From Auanema rhodensis (lineage: Eukaryota > Nematoda > Chromadorea > Rhabditida > Rhabditidae), in NCBI GenBank assembly GCA_964057225.1, contig OZ059894.1, positions 19,560,476-19,624,475 of the forward strand: a stretch of 64,000 nt of DNA, read 5' to 3'. Shown one piece after another: positions 22,695 to 37,600 of the stretch. The notes beneath the pieces were generated by a model. It did not search any database, was not told the DNA's origin, and saw only the letters and a list, made by a program, of their open reading frames with translations. Both the position numbers and the translations under genes were made by a program. Positions within the stretch are counted from its first letter, which is position 1, and each line of letters starts with the position of its first letter.

Positions 22695-23045
22695 TTTCCA
22701 TGTACACTCAACATTGCTTCCAAAAACATTTTGACAAAAATTTTTTCGAAAAATTTCAGAATAATTTAGCAAAAAGTAGATGTTTTTAGATTCCATTTTT
22801 CAAGGCAAAGACGATGGACAATGTTATTCAACGAAAAAATTAATTCTTCAGGGTGAAAATCGAGGATATAAGTGTGAACTTATATCAGTTGATATCTCGG
22901 TGCATTTTTAAGCTAGCGCAAATCTGATAACACAGATCGACGCAGCTTAAAAATCCGCATCGAATGCACTATACTACATTGAGAAACGCTTAATACAAAA
23001 ATTAGTTATGATCGTTTGAAAAATGATGCGTTAGTGTATGTTGAG

Positions 23046-26000
23046 TTTCCATGTACACTCAACATTGCTTCCAAAAACATTTTGACAAAAATTTTTTCAA
23101 AAAATTTCAGAATAATTTAGCAAAAAGTAGATGTTTTTAGATTCCATTTTTTAAGGCAAAGACGATGGACAATGTTATTCAACGAAAAAATTAATTCTTC
23201 AGGGTGAAAATCGAGGATATAAGTGTGAACTTATATCAGTTGATATCTCGGTGCATTTTTAAGCTAGCGCAAATCTGATAACACAGAACGACGCAGCTTA
23301 AAAATCCGCATCGAATGCACTATACTACATTGAGAAACGCTTAATACAAAAATTAGTTATGATCGTTTGAAAAATGATGCATTAGTGTATGTTGAGTTTC
23401 CATGTACACTCAACATTGCTTCCAAAAACATTTTGACAAAAATTTTTTCGAAAAATTTCAGAATAATTTAGCAAAAAGTAGATGTTTTTAGATTCCTTTT
23501 TTCAAGGCAAAGACGATGGACAATGTTATTCAACGAAAAAATTAATTCTTCAGGGTGAAAATCGAGGATATAAGTGTGAACTTATATCAGTTGATATCTC
23601 GGTGCATTTTTAAGCTAGCGCAAATCTGATAACACAGAACGACGCAGCTTAAAAATCCGCATCGAATGCACTATACTACATTGAGAAACGCTTAATACAA
23701 AAATTAGTTATGATCGTTTGAAAAATGATGCATTAGTGTATGTTGAGTTTCCATGTACACTCAACATTGCTTCCAAAAACATTTTGACAAAAATTTTTTC
23801 GAGAAATTTCAAAATAATTTAGCAAAAAGTAGATGTTTTTAGATTCCTTTTTTCAAGGCAAAGACGATGGACAATGTTATTCAACGAAAAAATTAATTCT
23901 TCAGGGTGAAAATCGAGGATATAAGTGTGAACTTATATCAGTTGATATCTCGGTGCATTTTTAAGCTAGCGCAAATCTGATAACACAGATCGACGCAGCT
24001 TAAAAATCCGCATCGAATGCACTATACTACATTGAGAAACGCTTAATACAAAAATTAGTTATGATCGTTTGAAAAATGATGCATTAGTGTATGTTGAGTT
24101 TCCATGTACACTCAACATTGCTTCCAAAAACATTTTGACAAAAATTTTTTCGAAAAATTTCAAAATAATTTAGCAAAAAGTAGATGTTTTTAGATTCCTT
24201 TTTTCAAGGCAAAGACGATGGACATTGTTATTCAACGAAAAAATTAATTCTTCAGGGTGAAAATCGAGGATATAAGTGTGAACTTATATCAGTTGATATC
24301 TCGGTGCATTTTTAAGCTAGCGCAAATCTGATAACACAGAACGACGCAGCTTAAAAATTCGCATCGAATGCACTATACTACATTGAGAAACGCTTAATAC
24401 AAAAATTAGTTATGATCGTTTGAAAAATGATGCATTAGTGTATGTTGAGTTTCCATGTACACTGAACATTGCTTCCAAAAACATTTTGACAAAAATTTTT
24501 TCGAAAAATTTCAGAATAATTTAGCAAAAAGTAGATGTTTTTAGATTCCATTTTTCAAGGCAAAGACGATGGACAATGTTATTCAACGAAAAAATCAATT
24601 CTTCAGGGTGAAAATCGAGGATATAAGTGTGAACTTATATCAGTTGATATCTCGGTGCATTTTTAAGCTAGCGCAAATCTGATAACACAGATCGACGCAG
24701 CTTAAAAATCCACATCGAATGCACTATACTACATTGAGAAACGCTTAATACAAAAATTAGTTATGATCGTTTGAAAAATGATGCATTAGTGTATGTTGAG
24801 TTTCCATGTACACTCAACATTGCTTCCAAAAACATTTTGACAAAAATTTTTTCGAAAAATTTCAAAATAATTTAGCAAAAAGTAGATGTTTTTAGATTCC
24901 ATTTTTTAAGGCAAAGACGATGGACAATGTTATTCAACGGAAAAATTAATTCTTCAGGGTGAAAATCGAGGATATAAGTGTGAACTTATATCAGTTGATA
25001 TCTCGGTGCATTTTTAAGCTAGCGCAAATCTGATAACACAGATCGACGCAGCTTAAAAATCCGCATCGAATGCACTATACTACATTGAGAAACGCTTAAT
25101 ACAAAAATTAGTTATGATCGTTTGAAAAATGATGCATTAGTGTATGTTGAGTTTCCATGTACACTCAACATTGCTTCCAAAAACATTTTGACAAAAATTT
25201 TTTCGAAAAATTTCAAAATAATTTAGCAAAAAGTAGATGTTTTTAGATTCCATTTTTTAAGGCAAAGACGATGGACAATGTTATTCAACGGAAAAATTAA
25301 TTCTTCAGGGTGAAAATCGAGGATATAAGTGTGAACTTATATCAGTTGATATCTCGGTGCATTTTTAAGCTAGCGCAAATCTGATAACACAGATCGACGC
25401 AGCTTAAAAATCCGCATCGAATGCACTATACTACATTGAGAAACGCTTAATACAAAAATTAGTTATGATCGTTTGAAAAATGATGCATTAGTGTATGTTG
25501 AGTTTCCATGTACACTCAACATTGCTTCCAAAAACATTTTGACAAAAATTTTTTCGAAAAATTTCAAAATAATTTAGCAAAAAGTAGATGTTTTTAGATT
25601 CCATTTTTTAAGGCAAAGACGATGGACAATGTTATTCAACGGAAAAATTAATTCTTCAGGGTGAAAATCGAGGATATAAGTGTGAACTTATATCAGTTGA
25701 TATCTCGGTGCATTTTTAAGCTAGCGCAAATCTGATAACACAGATCGACGCAGCTTTAAAATCCGCATCGAATGCACTATACTACATTGAGAAACGCTTA
25801 ATACAAAAATTAGTTATGATCGTTTGAAAAATGATGCGTTAGTGTATGTTGAGTTTCCATGTACACTCAACATTGCTTCCAAAAACATTTTGACAAAAAT
25901 TTTTTCGAAAAATTTCAGAATAATTTAGCAAAAAGTAGATGTTTTTAGATTCCATTTTTTAAGGCAAAGACGATGGACAATGTTATTCAACGGAAAAATT

Positions 26001-29000
26001 AATTCTTCAGGGTGAAAATCGAGGATATAAGTGTGAACTTATATCAGTTGATATCTCGGTGCATTTTTAAGCTAGCGCAAATCTGATAACACAGATCGAC
26101 GCAGCTTAAAAATCCGCATCGAATGCACTATACTACATTGAGAAACGCTTAATACAAAAATTAGTTATGATCGTTTGAAAAATGATGCATTAGTGTATGT
26201 TGAGTTTCCATGTACACTCAACATTGCTTCCAAAAACATTTTGACAAAAATTTTTTCGAAAAATTTCAAAATAATTTAGCAAAAAGTAGATGTTTTTAGA
26301 TTCCATTTTTTAAGGCAAAGACGATGGACAATGTTATTCAACGGAAAAATTAATTCTTCAGGGTGAAAATCGAGGATATAAGTGTGAACTTATATCAGTT
26401 GATATCTCGGTGCATTTTTAAGCTAGCGCAAATCTGATAACACAGATCGACGCAGCTTAAAAATCCGCATCGAATGCACTATACTACATTGAGAAACGCT
26501 TAATACAAAAATTAGTTATGATCGTTTGAAAAATGATGCATTAGTGTATGTTGAGTTTCCATGTACACTCAACATTGCTTCCAAAAACATTTTGACAAAA
26601 ATTTTTTCGAAAAATTTCAAAATAATTTAGCAAAAAGTAGATGTTTTTAGATTCCATTTTTTAAGGCAAAGACGATGGACAATGTTATTCAACGGAAAAA
26701 TTAATTCTTCAGGGTGAAAATCGAGGATATAAGTGTGAACTTATATCAGTTGATATCTCGGTGCATTTTTAAGCTAGCGCAAATCTGATAACACAGATCG
26801 ACGCAGCTTAAAAATCCGCATCGAATGCACTATACTACATTGAGAAACGCTTAATACAAAAATTAGTTATGATCGTTTGAAAAATGATGCATTAGTGTAT
26901 GTTGAGTTTCCATGTACACTCAACATTGCTTCCAAAAACATTTTGACAAAAATTTTTTCGAAAAATTTCAAAATAATTTAGCAAAAAGTAGATGTTTTTA
27001 GATTCCATTTTTTAAGGCAAAGACGATGGACAATGTTATTCAACGGAAAAATTAATTCTTCAGGGTGAAAATCGAGGATATAAGTGTGAACTTATATCAG
27101 TTGATATCTCGGTGCATTTTTAAGCTAGCGCAAATCTGATAACACAGATCGACGCAGCTTTAAAATCCGCATCGAATGCACTATACTACATTGAGAAACG
27201 CTTAATACAAAAATTAGTTATGATCGTTTGAAAAATGATGCGTTAGTGTATGTTGAGTTTCCATGTACACTCAACATTGCTTCCAAAAACATTTTGACAA
27301 AAATTTTTTCGAAAAATTTCAGAATAATTTAGCAAAAAGTAGATGTTTTTAGATTCCATTTTTTAAGGCAAAGACGATGGACAATGTTATTCAACGAAAA
27401 AATTAATTCTTCAGGGTGAAAATCGAGGATATAAGTGTGAACTTATATCAGTTGATATCTCGGTGCATTTTTAAGCTAGCGCAAATCTGATAACACAGAA
27501 CGACGCAGCTTAAAAATCCGCATCGAATGCACTATACTACATTGAGAAACGCTTAATACAAAAATTAGTTATGATCGTTTGAAAAATGATGCATTAGTGT
27601 ATGTTGAGTTTCCATGTACACTCAACATTGCTTCCAAAAACATTTTGACAAAAATTTTTTCGAAAAATTTCAGAATAATTTAGCAAAAAGTAGATGTTTT
27701 TAGATTCCTTTTTTCAAGGCAAAGACGATGGACAATGTTATTCAACGAAAAAATTAATTCTTCAGGGTGAAAATCGAGGATATAAGTGTGAACTTATATC
27801 AGTTGATATCTCGGTGCATTTTTAAGCTAGCGCAAATCTGATAACACAGAACGACGCAGCTTAAAAATCCGCATCGAATGCACTATACTACATTGAGAAA
27901 CGCTTAATACAAAAATTAGTTATGATCGTTTGAAAAATGATGCATTAGTGTATGTTGAGTTTCCATGTACACTCAACATTGCTTCCAAAAACATTTTGAC
28001 AAAAATTTTTTCGAAAAATTTCAGAATAATTTAGCAAAAAGTAGATGTTTTTAGATTCCATTTTTTAAGGCAAAGACGATGGACAATGTTATTCAACGAA
28101 AAAATTAATTCTTCAGGGTGAAAATCGAGGATATAAGTGTGAACTTATATCAGTTGATATCTCGGTGCATTTTTAAGCTAGCGCAAATCTGATAACACAG
28201 AACGACGCAGCTTAAAAATCCGCATCGAATGCACTATACTACATTGAGAAACGCTTAATACAAAAATTAGTTATGATCGTTTGAAAAATGATGCATTAGT
28301 GTATGTTGAGTTTCCATGTACACTCAACATTGCTTCCAAAAACATTTTGACAAAAATTTTTTCGAAAAATTTCAGAATAATTTAGCAAAAAGTAGATGTT
28401 TTTAGATTCCTTTTTTCAAGGCAAAGACGATGGACAATGTTATTCAACGAAAAAATTAATTCTTCAGGGTGAAAATCGAGGATATAAGTGTGAACTTATA
28501 TCAGTTGATATCTCGGTGCATTTTTAAGCTAGCGCAAATCTGATAACACAGAACGACGCAGCTTAAAAATCCGCATCGAATGCACTATACTACATTGAGA
28601 AACGCTTAATACAAAAATTAGTTATGATCGTTTGAAAAATGATGCATTAGTGTATGTTGAGTTTCCATGTACACTCAACATTGCTTCCAAAAACATTTTG
28701 ACAAAAATTTTTTCGAGAAATTTCAAAATAATTTAGCAAAAAGTAGATGTTTTTAGATTCCTTTTTTCAAGGCAAAGACGATGGACAATGTTATTCAACG
28801 AAAAAATTAATTCTTCAGGGTGAAAATCGAGGATATAAGTGTGAACTTATATCAGTTGATATCTCGGTGCATTTTTAAGCTAGCGCAAATCTGATAACAC
28901 AGATCGACGCAGCTTAAAAATCCGCATCGAATGCACTATACTACATTGAGAAACGCTTAATACAAAAATTAGTTATGATCGTTTGAAAAATGATGCATTA

Positions 29001-30416
29001 GTGTATGTTGAGTTTCCATGTACACTCAACATTGCTTCCAAAAACATTTTGACAAAAATTTTTTCGAAAAATTTCAAAATAATTTAGCAAAAAGTAGATG
29101 TTTTTAGATTCCTTTTTTCAAGGCAAAGACGATGGACATTGTTATTCAACGAAAAAATTAATTCTTCAGGGTGAAAATCGAGGATATAAGTGTGAACTTA
29201 TATCAGTTGATATCTCGGTGCATTTTTAAGCTAGCGCAAATCTGATAACACAGAACGACGCAGCTTAAAAATTCGCATCGAATGCACTATACTACATTGA
29301 GAAACGCTTAATACAAAAATTAGTTATGATCGTTTGAAAAATGATGCATTAGTGTATGTTGAGTTTCCATGTACACTGAACATTGCTTCCAAAAACATTT
29401 TGACAAAAATTTTTTCGAAAAATTTCAGAATAATTTAGCAAAAAGTAGATGTTTTTAGATTCCATTTTTCAAGGCAAAGACGATGGACAATGTTATTCAA
29501 CGAAAAAATCAATTCTTCAGGGTGAAAATCGAGGATATAAGTGTGAACTTATATCAGTTGATATCTCGGTGCATTTTTAAGCTAGCGCAAATCTGATAAC
29601 ACAGATCGACGCAGCTTAAAAATCCGCATCGAATGCACTATACTACATTGAGAAACGCTTAATACAAAAATTAGTTATGATCGTTTGAAAAATGATGCAT
29701 TAGTGTATGTTGAGTTTCCATGTACACTCAACATTGCTTCCAAAAACATTTTGACAAAAATTTTTTCGAAAAATTTCAAAATAATTTAGCAAAAAGTAGA
29801 TGTTTTTAGATTCCATTTTTTAAGGCAAAGACGATGGACAATGTTATTCAACGGAAAAATTAATTCTTCAGGGTGAAAATCGAGGATATAAGTGTGAACT
29901 TATATCAGTTGATATCTCGGTGCATTTTTAAGCTAGCGCAAATCTGATAACACAGATCGACGCAGCTTAAAAATCCGCATCGAATGCACTATACTACATT
30001 GAGAAACGCTTAATACAAAAATTAGTTATGATCGTTTGAAAAATGATGCATTAGTGTATGTTGAGTTTCCATGTACACTCAACATTGCTTCCAAAAACAT
30101 TTTGACAAAAATTTTTTCGAAAAATTTCAAAATAATTTAGCAAAAAGTAGATGTTTTTAGATTCCATTTTTTAAGGCAAAGACGATGGACAATGTTATTC
30201 AACGGAAAAATTAATTCTTCAGGGTGAAAATCGAGGATATAAGTGTGAACTTATATCAGTTGATATCTCGGTGCATTTTTAAGCTAGCGCAAATCTGATA
30301 ACACAGATCGACGCAGCTTAAAAATCCGCATCGAATGCACTATACTACATTGAGAAACGCTTAATACAAAAATTAGTTATGATCGTTTGAAAAATGATGC
30401 ATTAGTGTATGTTGAG
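23046..30416 (+). repeat. 7-monomer block duplicated at a 4914-bp shift
   Basis: Blocks 23046-25502 and 27960-30416 match in order. The markers are CGAGAAATTTC (23748 and 28662 monomers), GGACATTG (24099 and 29013), ACACTGAACATT with ATCAATTC (24450 and 29364), then two monomers with TTTTTTAAGGC and AACGGAAAAATT. The first copy has private changes, such as TTTTTTCAAAAAATTTC in the 23046 monomer and TCCACATC in the 24450 monomer. The interval between them is mostly a cluster of AACGG monomers. Confidence 0.8.
24801..27608 (+). repeat. AACGGAAAA-type cluster, 4-monomer unit repeated
   Basis: Monomers from 24801 to 27257 carry AACGGAAAAATT in place of AACGAAAAAATT, together with TTTTTTAAGGC. 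Within them a 4-monomer unit appears twice (24801-26204, 26205-27608). The third member of each unit has GCAGCTTTAAAATCC with GATGCGTT, at the monomers starting 25503 and 26907, which are 1404 bp apart. The last monomer (27258) has already reverted to AACGAAAA. Isolated members of the class recur at 29715, 30066, 31470 and 38139. Confidence 0.8.
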
Positions 30417-32522
30417 TTTCCATGTACACTCAACATTGCTTCCAAAAACATTTTGACAAAAATTTTTTCGAAAAATTTCAAAATAATTTAGCAAAAAGTA
30501 GATGTTTTTAGATTCCTTTTTTCAAGGCAAAGACGATGGACAATGTTATTCAACGAAAAAATTAATTCTTCAGGGTGAAAATCGAGGATATAAGTGTGAA
30601 CTTATATCAGTTGATATCTCGGTGCATTTTTAAGCTAGCGCAAATCTGATAACACAGAACGACGCAGCTTAAAAATCCGCATCGAATGCACTATACTACA
30701 TTGAAAAACGCTTAATACAAAAATTAGTTATGATCGTTTGAAAAATGATGCATTAGTGTATGTTGAGTTTCCATGTACACTCAACATTGCTTCCAAAAAC
30801 ATTTTGACAAAAAGTTTTTCGAAAAATTTCAAAATAATTTAGCAAAAAGTAGATGTTTTTAGATTCCTTTTTTCAAGGCAAAGACGATGGACAATGTTAT
30901 TCAACGAAAAAATTAATTCTTCAGGGTGAAAATCGAGGATATAAGTGTGAACTTATATCAGTTGATATCTCGGTGCATTTTTAAGCTAGCGCAAATCTGA
31001 TAACACAGATCGACGCAGCTTAAAAATCCGCATCGAATGCAATATACTACATTAAGAAACGCTTAATACAAAAATTAGTTATGATCGTTTGAAAAATGAT
31101 GCATTAGTGTATGTTGAGTTTCCATGTACACTCAACATTGCTTCCAAAAACATTTTGACAAAAATTTTTTCGAAAAATTTCAGAATAATTTAGCAAAAAG
31201 TAGATGTTTTTAGATTCCCTTTTTCAAGGCAAAGACGATGGACAATGTTATTCAACGAAAAAATTAATTCTTCAGGGTGAAAATCGAGGATATAAGTGTG
31301 AACTTATATCAGTTGATATCTCGGTGCATTTTTAAGCTAGCGCAAATCTGATAACACAGAACGACGCAGCTTAAAAATCCGCATCGAATGCACTATACTA
31401 CATTGAAAAACGCTTAATACAAAAATTAGTTATGATCGTTTGAAAAATGATGCATTAGTGTATGTTGAGTTTCCATGTACACTCAACATTGCTTCCAAAA
31501 ACATTTTGACAAAAATTTTTTCGAAAAATTTCAAAATAATTTAGCAAAAAGTAGATGTTTTTAGATTCCATTTTTTAAGGCAAAGACGATGGACAATGTT
31601 ATTCAACGGAAAAATTAATTCTTCAGGGTGAAAATCGAGGATATAAGTGTGAACTTATATCAGTTGATATCTCGGTGCATTTTTAAGCTAGCGCAAATCT
31701 GATAACACAGATCGACGCAGCTTAAAAATCCGCATCGAATGCACTATACTACATTGAGAAACGCTTAATACAAAAATTAGTTATGATCGTTTGAAAAATG
31801 ATGCATTAGTGTATGTTGAGTTTCCATGTACACTCAACATTGCTTCCAAAAACATTTTGACAAAAATTTTTTCGAAAAATTTCAAAATAATTTAGCAAAA
31901 AGTAGATGTTTTTAGATTCCTTTTTTCAAGGCAAAGACGATGGACAATGTTATTCAACGAAAAAATTAATTCTTCAGGGTGAAAATCGAGGATATAAGTG
32001 TGAACTTATATCAGTTGATATCTCGGTGCATTTTTAAGCTAGCGCAAATCTGATAACACAGAACGACGCAGCTTAAAAATCCGCATCGAATGCACTATAC
32101 TACATTGAAAAACGCTTAATACAAAAATTAGTTATGATCGTTTGAAAAATGATGCATTAGTGTATGTTGAGTTTCCATGTACACTCAACATTGCTTCCAA
32201 AAACATTTTGACAAAAAGTTTTTCGAAAAATTTCAAAATAATTTAGCAAAAAGTAGATGTTTTTAGATTCCTTTTTTCAAGGCAAAGACGATGGACAATG
32301 TTATTCAACGAAAAAATTAATTCTTCAGGGTGAAAATCGAGGATATAAGTGTGAACTTATATCAGTTGATATCTCGGTGCATTTTTAAGCTAGCGCAAAT
32401 CTGATAACACAGATCGACGCAGCTTAAAAATCCGCATCGAATGCACTATACTACATTGAGAAACGCTTAATACAAAAATTAGTTATGATCGTTTGAAAAA
32501 TGATGCATTAGTGTATGTTGAG

Positions 32523-34628
32523 TTTCCATGTACACTCAACATTGCTTCCAAAAACATTTTGACAAAAATTTTTTCGAGAAATTTCAAAATAATTTAGCAA
32601 AAAGTAGATGTTTTTAGATTCCTTTTTTCAAGGCAAAGACGATGGACAATGTTATTCAACGAAAAAATTAATTCTTCAGGGTGAAAATCGAGGATATAAG
32701 TGTGAACTTATATCAGTTGATATCTCTCTGCATTTTTAAGCTAGCGCAAATCTGATAACACAGATCGACGCAGCTTAAAAATCCGCATCGAATGCACTAT
32801 ACTACATTGAGAAACGCTTGATACAAAAATTAGTTATGATCGTTTGAAAAATGATGCATTAGTGTATGTTGAGTTTCCATGTACACTCAACATTGCTTCC
32901 AAAAACATTTTGACAAAAATTTTTTCGAAAAATTTCAGAATAATTTAGCAAAAAGTAGATGTTTTTAGATTCCCTTTTTCAAGGCAAAGACGATGGACAA
33001 TGTTATTCAACGAAAAAATTAATTCTTCAGGGTGAAAATCGAGGATATAAGTGTGAACTTATATCAGTTGATATCTCGGTGCATTTTTAAGCTAGCGCAA
33101 ATCTGATAACACAGATCGACGCAGCTTAAAAATCCGCATCGAATGCACTATACTACATTGAAAAACGCTTAATACAAAAATTAGTTATGATCGTTTGAAA
33201 AATGATGCATTAGTGTATGTTGAGTTTCCATGTACATTCAACATTGCTTCCAAAAACATTTTGACAAAAATTTTTTCGAAAAATTTCAAAATAATTTAGC
33301 AAAAAGTAGATGTTTTTAGATTCCTTTTTTCAAGGCAAAGACGATGGACAATGTTATTCAACGAAAAAATTAATTCTTCAGGGTGAAAATCGAGGATATA
33401 AGTGTGAACTTATATCAGTTGATATCTCGGTGCATTTTTAAGCTAGCGCAAATCTGATAACACAGAACGACGCAGCTTAAAAATTCGCATCGAATGCACT
33501 ATACTACATTGAGAAACGCTTAATACAAAAATTAGTTATGATCGTTTGAAAAATGATGCATTAGTGTATGTTGAGTTTCCATGTACACTCAACATTGCTT
33601 CCAAAAACATTTTGACAAAAATTTTTTCGAAAAATTTCAGAATAATTTAGCAAAAAGTAAATGTTTTTAGATTCCATTTTTCAAGGCAAAGACGATGGAC
33701 AATGTTATTCAACGAAAAAATTAATTCTTCAGGGTGAAAATCGAGGATATAAGTGTGAACTTATATCAGTTGATATCTCTCTGCATTTTTAAGCTAGCGC
33801 AAATCTGATAACACAGATCGACGCAGCTTAAAAATCCGCATCGAATGCACTATACTACATTGAGAAACGCTTAATACAAAAATTAGTTATGATCGTTTGA
33901 AAAATGATGCATTAGTGTATGTTGAGTTTCCATGTACACTCAACATTGCTTCCAAAAACATTTTGACAAAAATTTTTTCGAAAAATTTCAGAATAATTTA
34001 GCAAAAAGTAGATGTTTTTAGATTCCCTTTTTCAAGGCAAAGACGATGGACAATGTTATTCAACGAAAAAATTAATTCTTCAGGGTGAAAATCGAGGATA
34101 TAAGTGTGAACTTATATCAGTTGATATCTCGGTGCATTTTTAAGCTAGCGCAAATCTGATAACACAGATCGACGCAGCTTAAAAATCCGCATCGAATGCA
34201 CTATACTACATTGAGAAACGCTTAATACAAAAATTAGTTATGATCGTTTGAAAAATGATGCATTAGTGTATGTTGAGTTTCCATGTACATTCAACATTGC
34301 TTCCAAAAACATTTTGACAAAAATTTTTTCGAAAAATTTCAAAATAATTTAGCAAAAAGTAGATGTTTTTAGATTCCTTTTTTCAAGGCAAAGACGATGG
34401 ACAATGTTATTCAACGAAAAAATTAATTCTTCAGGGTGAAAATCGAGGATATAAGTGTGAACTTATATCAGTTGATATCTCGGTGCATTTTTAAGCTAGC
34501 GCAAATCTGATAACACAGAACGACGCAGCTTAAAAATTCGCATCGAATGCACTATACTACATTGAGAAACGCTTAATACAAAAATTAGTTATGATCGTTT
34601 GAAAAATGATGCATTAGTGTATGTTGAG
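32523..34628 (+). repeat. 3-monomer duplication (1053-bp shift) with TCTCTCTGC variant
   Basis: The monomers at 32523 and 33576 share the rare GATATCTCTCTGCATT in place of GATATCTCGGTGCATT. Each is followed by a GATTCCCTTTTTC monomer (32874, 33927) and then one with ATGTACATTCAACATT (33225, 34278). The shift is 1053 bp. The first halves of the 32523 and 33576 monomers are of different types, so the exchange breakpoint lies inside the monomer. The TCTCTCTGC change also breaks the outer arm of the 70-nt dyad. Confidence 0.78.
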
Positions 34629-37600
34629 TTTCCATGTACACTCAACATTGCTTCCAAAAACATTTTGACAAAAAGTTTTTCGAAAAATTTCGAAATAATT
34701 TAGCAAAAAGTAGATGTTTTTAGATTCCATTTTTCAAGGCAAAGACGATGGACAATGTTATTCAACGAAAAAATCAATTCTTCAGGGTGAAAATCGAGGA
34801 TATAAGTGTGAACTTATATCAGTTGATATCTCGGTGCATTTTTAAGCTAGCGCAAATCTGATAACACAGAACGACGCAGCTTAAAAATCCGCATCGAATG
34901 CACTATACTACATTGAGAAACGCTTAATACAAAAATTAGTTATGATCGTTTGAAAAATGATGCATTAGTGTATGTTGAGTTTCCATGTACACTCAACATT
35001 GCTTCCAAAAACATTTTGACAAAAATTTTTTCGAGAAATTTCAAAATAATTTAGCAAAAAGTAGATGTTTTTAGATTCCTTTTTTCAAGGCAAAGACGAT
35101 GGACAATGTTATTCAACGAAAAAATTAATTCTTCAGGGTGAAAATCGAGGATATAAGTGTGAACTTATATCAGTTGATATCTCGGTGCATTTTTAAGCTA
35201 GCGCAAATCTGATAACACAGATCGACGCAGCTTGAGAATCCGCATCGAATGCACTATACTACATTGAGAAACGCTTAATACAAAAATTAGTTATGCTCGT
35301 TTGAAAAATGATGCATTAGTGTATGTTGAGTTTCCATGTACACTCAACATTGCTTCCAAAAACATTTTGACAAAAATTTTTTCGAAAAATTTCAAAATAA
35401 TTTAGCAAAAAGTAGATGTTTTTAGATTCCTTTTTTCAAGGCAAAGACGATGGACAATGTTATTCAACGAAAAAATTAATTCTTCAGGGTGAAAATCGAG
35501 GATATAAGTGTGAACTTATATCAGTTGATATCTCGGTGCATTTTTAAGCTAGCGCAAATCTGATAACACAGAACGACGCAGCTTAAAAATCCGCATCGAA
35601 TGCACTATACTACATTGAAAAACGCTTAATACAAAAATTAGTTATGATCGTTTGAAAAATGATGCATTAGTGTATGTTGAGTTTCCATGTACACTCAACA
35701 TTGCTTCCAAAAACATTTTGACAAAAAGTTTTTCGAAAAATTTCAAAATAATTTAGCAAAAAGTAGATGTTTTTAGATTCCTTTTTTCAAGGCAAAGACG
35801 ATGGACAATGTTATTCAACGAAAAAATTAATTCTTCAGGGTGAAAATCGAGGATATAAGTGTGAACTTATATCAGTTGATATCTCGGTGCATTTTTAAGC
35901 TAGCGCAAATCTGATAACACAGATCGACGCAGCTTAAAAATCCGCATCGAATGCACTATACTACATTGAGAAACGCTTAATACAAAAATTAGTTATGATC
36001 GTTTGAAAAATGATGCATTAGTGTATGTTGAGTTTCCATGTACACTCAACATTGCTTCCAAAAACATTTTGACAAAAATTTTTTCGAGAAATTTCAAAAT
36101 AATTTAGCAAAAAGTAGATGTTTTTAGATTCCTTTTTTCAAGGCAAAGACGATGGACAATGTTATTCAACGAAAAAATTAATTCTTCAGGGTGAAAATCG
36201 AGGATATAAGTGTGAACTTATATCAGTTGATATCTCGGTGCATTTTTAAGCTAGCGCAAATCTGATAACACAGATCGACGCAGCTTAAAAATCCGCATCG
36301 AATGCACTATACTACATTGAGAAACGCTTAATACAAAAATTAGTTATGATCGTTTGAAAAATGATGCATTAGTGTATGTTGAGTTTCCATGTACACTCAA
36401 CATTGCTTCCAAAAACATTTTGACAAAAATTTTTTCGAAAAATTTCAGAATAATTTAGCAAAAAGTAGATGTTTTTAGATTCCATTTTTCAAGGCAAAGA
36501 CGATGGACAATGTTATTCAACGAAAAAATTAATTCTTCAGGGTGAAAATCGAGGATATAAGTGTGAACTTATATCAGTTGATATCTCGGTGCATTTTTAA
36601 GCTAGCGCAAATCTGATAACACAGATCGACGCAGCTTAAAAATCCGCATCGAATGCACTATACTACATTGAGAAACGCTTAATACAAAAATTAGTTATGA
36701 TCGTTTGAAAAATGATGCATTAGTGTATGTTGAGTTTCCATGTACACTCAACATTGCTTCCAAAAACATTTTGACAAAAATTTTTTCGAAAAATTTCAAA
36801 ATAATTTAGCAAAAAGTAGATGTTTTTAGATTCCTTTTTTCAAGGCAAAGACGATGGACAATGTTATTCAACGAAAAAATTAATTCTTCAGGGTGAAAAT
36901 CGAGGATATAAGTGTGAACTTATATCAGTTGATATCTCGGTGCATTTTTAAGCTAGCGCAAATCTGATAACACAGAACGACGCAGCTTAAAAATTCGCAT
37001 CGAATGCACTATACTACATTGAGAAACGCTTAATACAAAAATTAGTTATGATCGTTTGAAAAATGATGCATTAGTGTATGTTGAGTTTCCATGTACACTC
37101 AACATTGCTTCCAAAAACATTTTGACAAAAATTTTTTCGAAAAATTTCAGAATAATTTAGCAAAAAGTAGATGTTTTTAGATTCCATTTTTCAAGGCAAA
37201 GACGATGGACAATGTTATTCAACGAAAAAATTAATTCTTCAGGGTGAAAATCGAGGATATAAGTGTGAACTTATATCAGTTGATATCTCGGTGCATTTTT
37301 AAGCTAGCGCAAATCTGATAACACAGATCGACGCAGCTTAAAAATCCGCATCGAATGCACTATACTACATTGAGAAACGCTTAATACAAAAATTAGTTAT
37401 GATCGTTTGAAAAATGATGCATTAGTGTATGTTGAGTTTCCATGTACACTCAACATTGCTTCCAAAAACATTTTGACAAAAAGTTTTTCGAAAAATTTCG
37501 AAATAATTTAGCAAAAAGTAGATGTTTTTAGATTCCATTTTTCAAGGCAAAGACGATGGAGAATGTTATTCAACGAAAAAATCAATTCTTCAGGGTGAAA

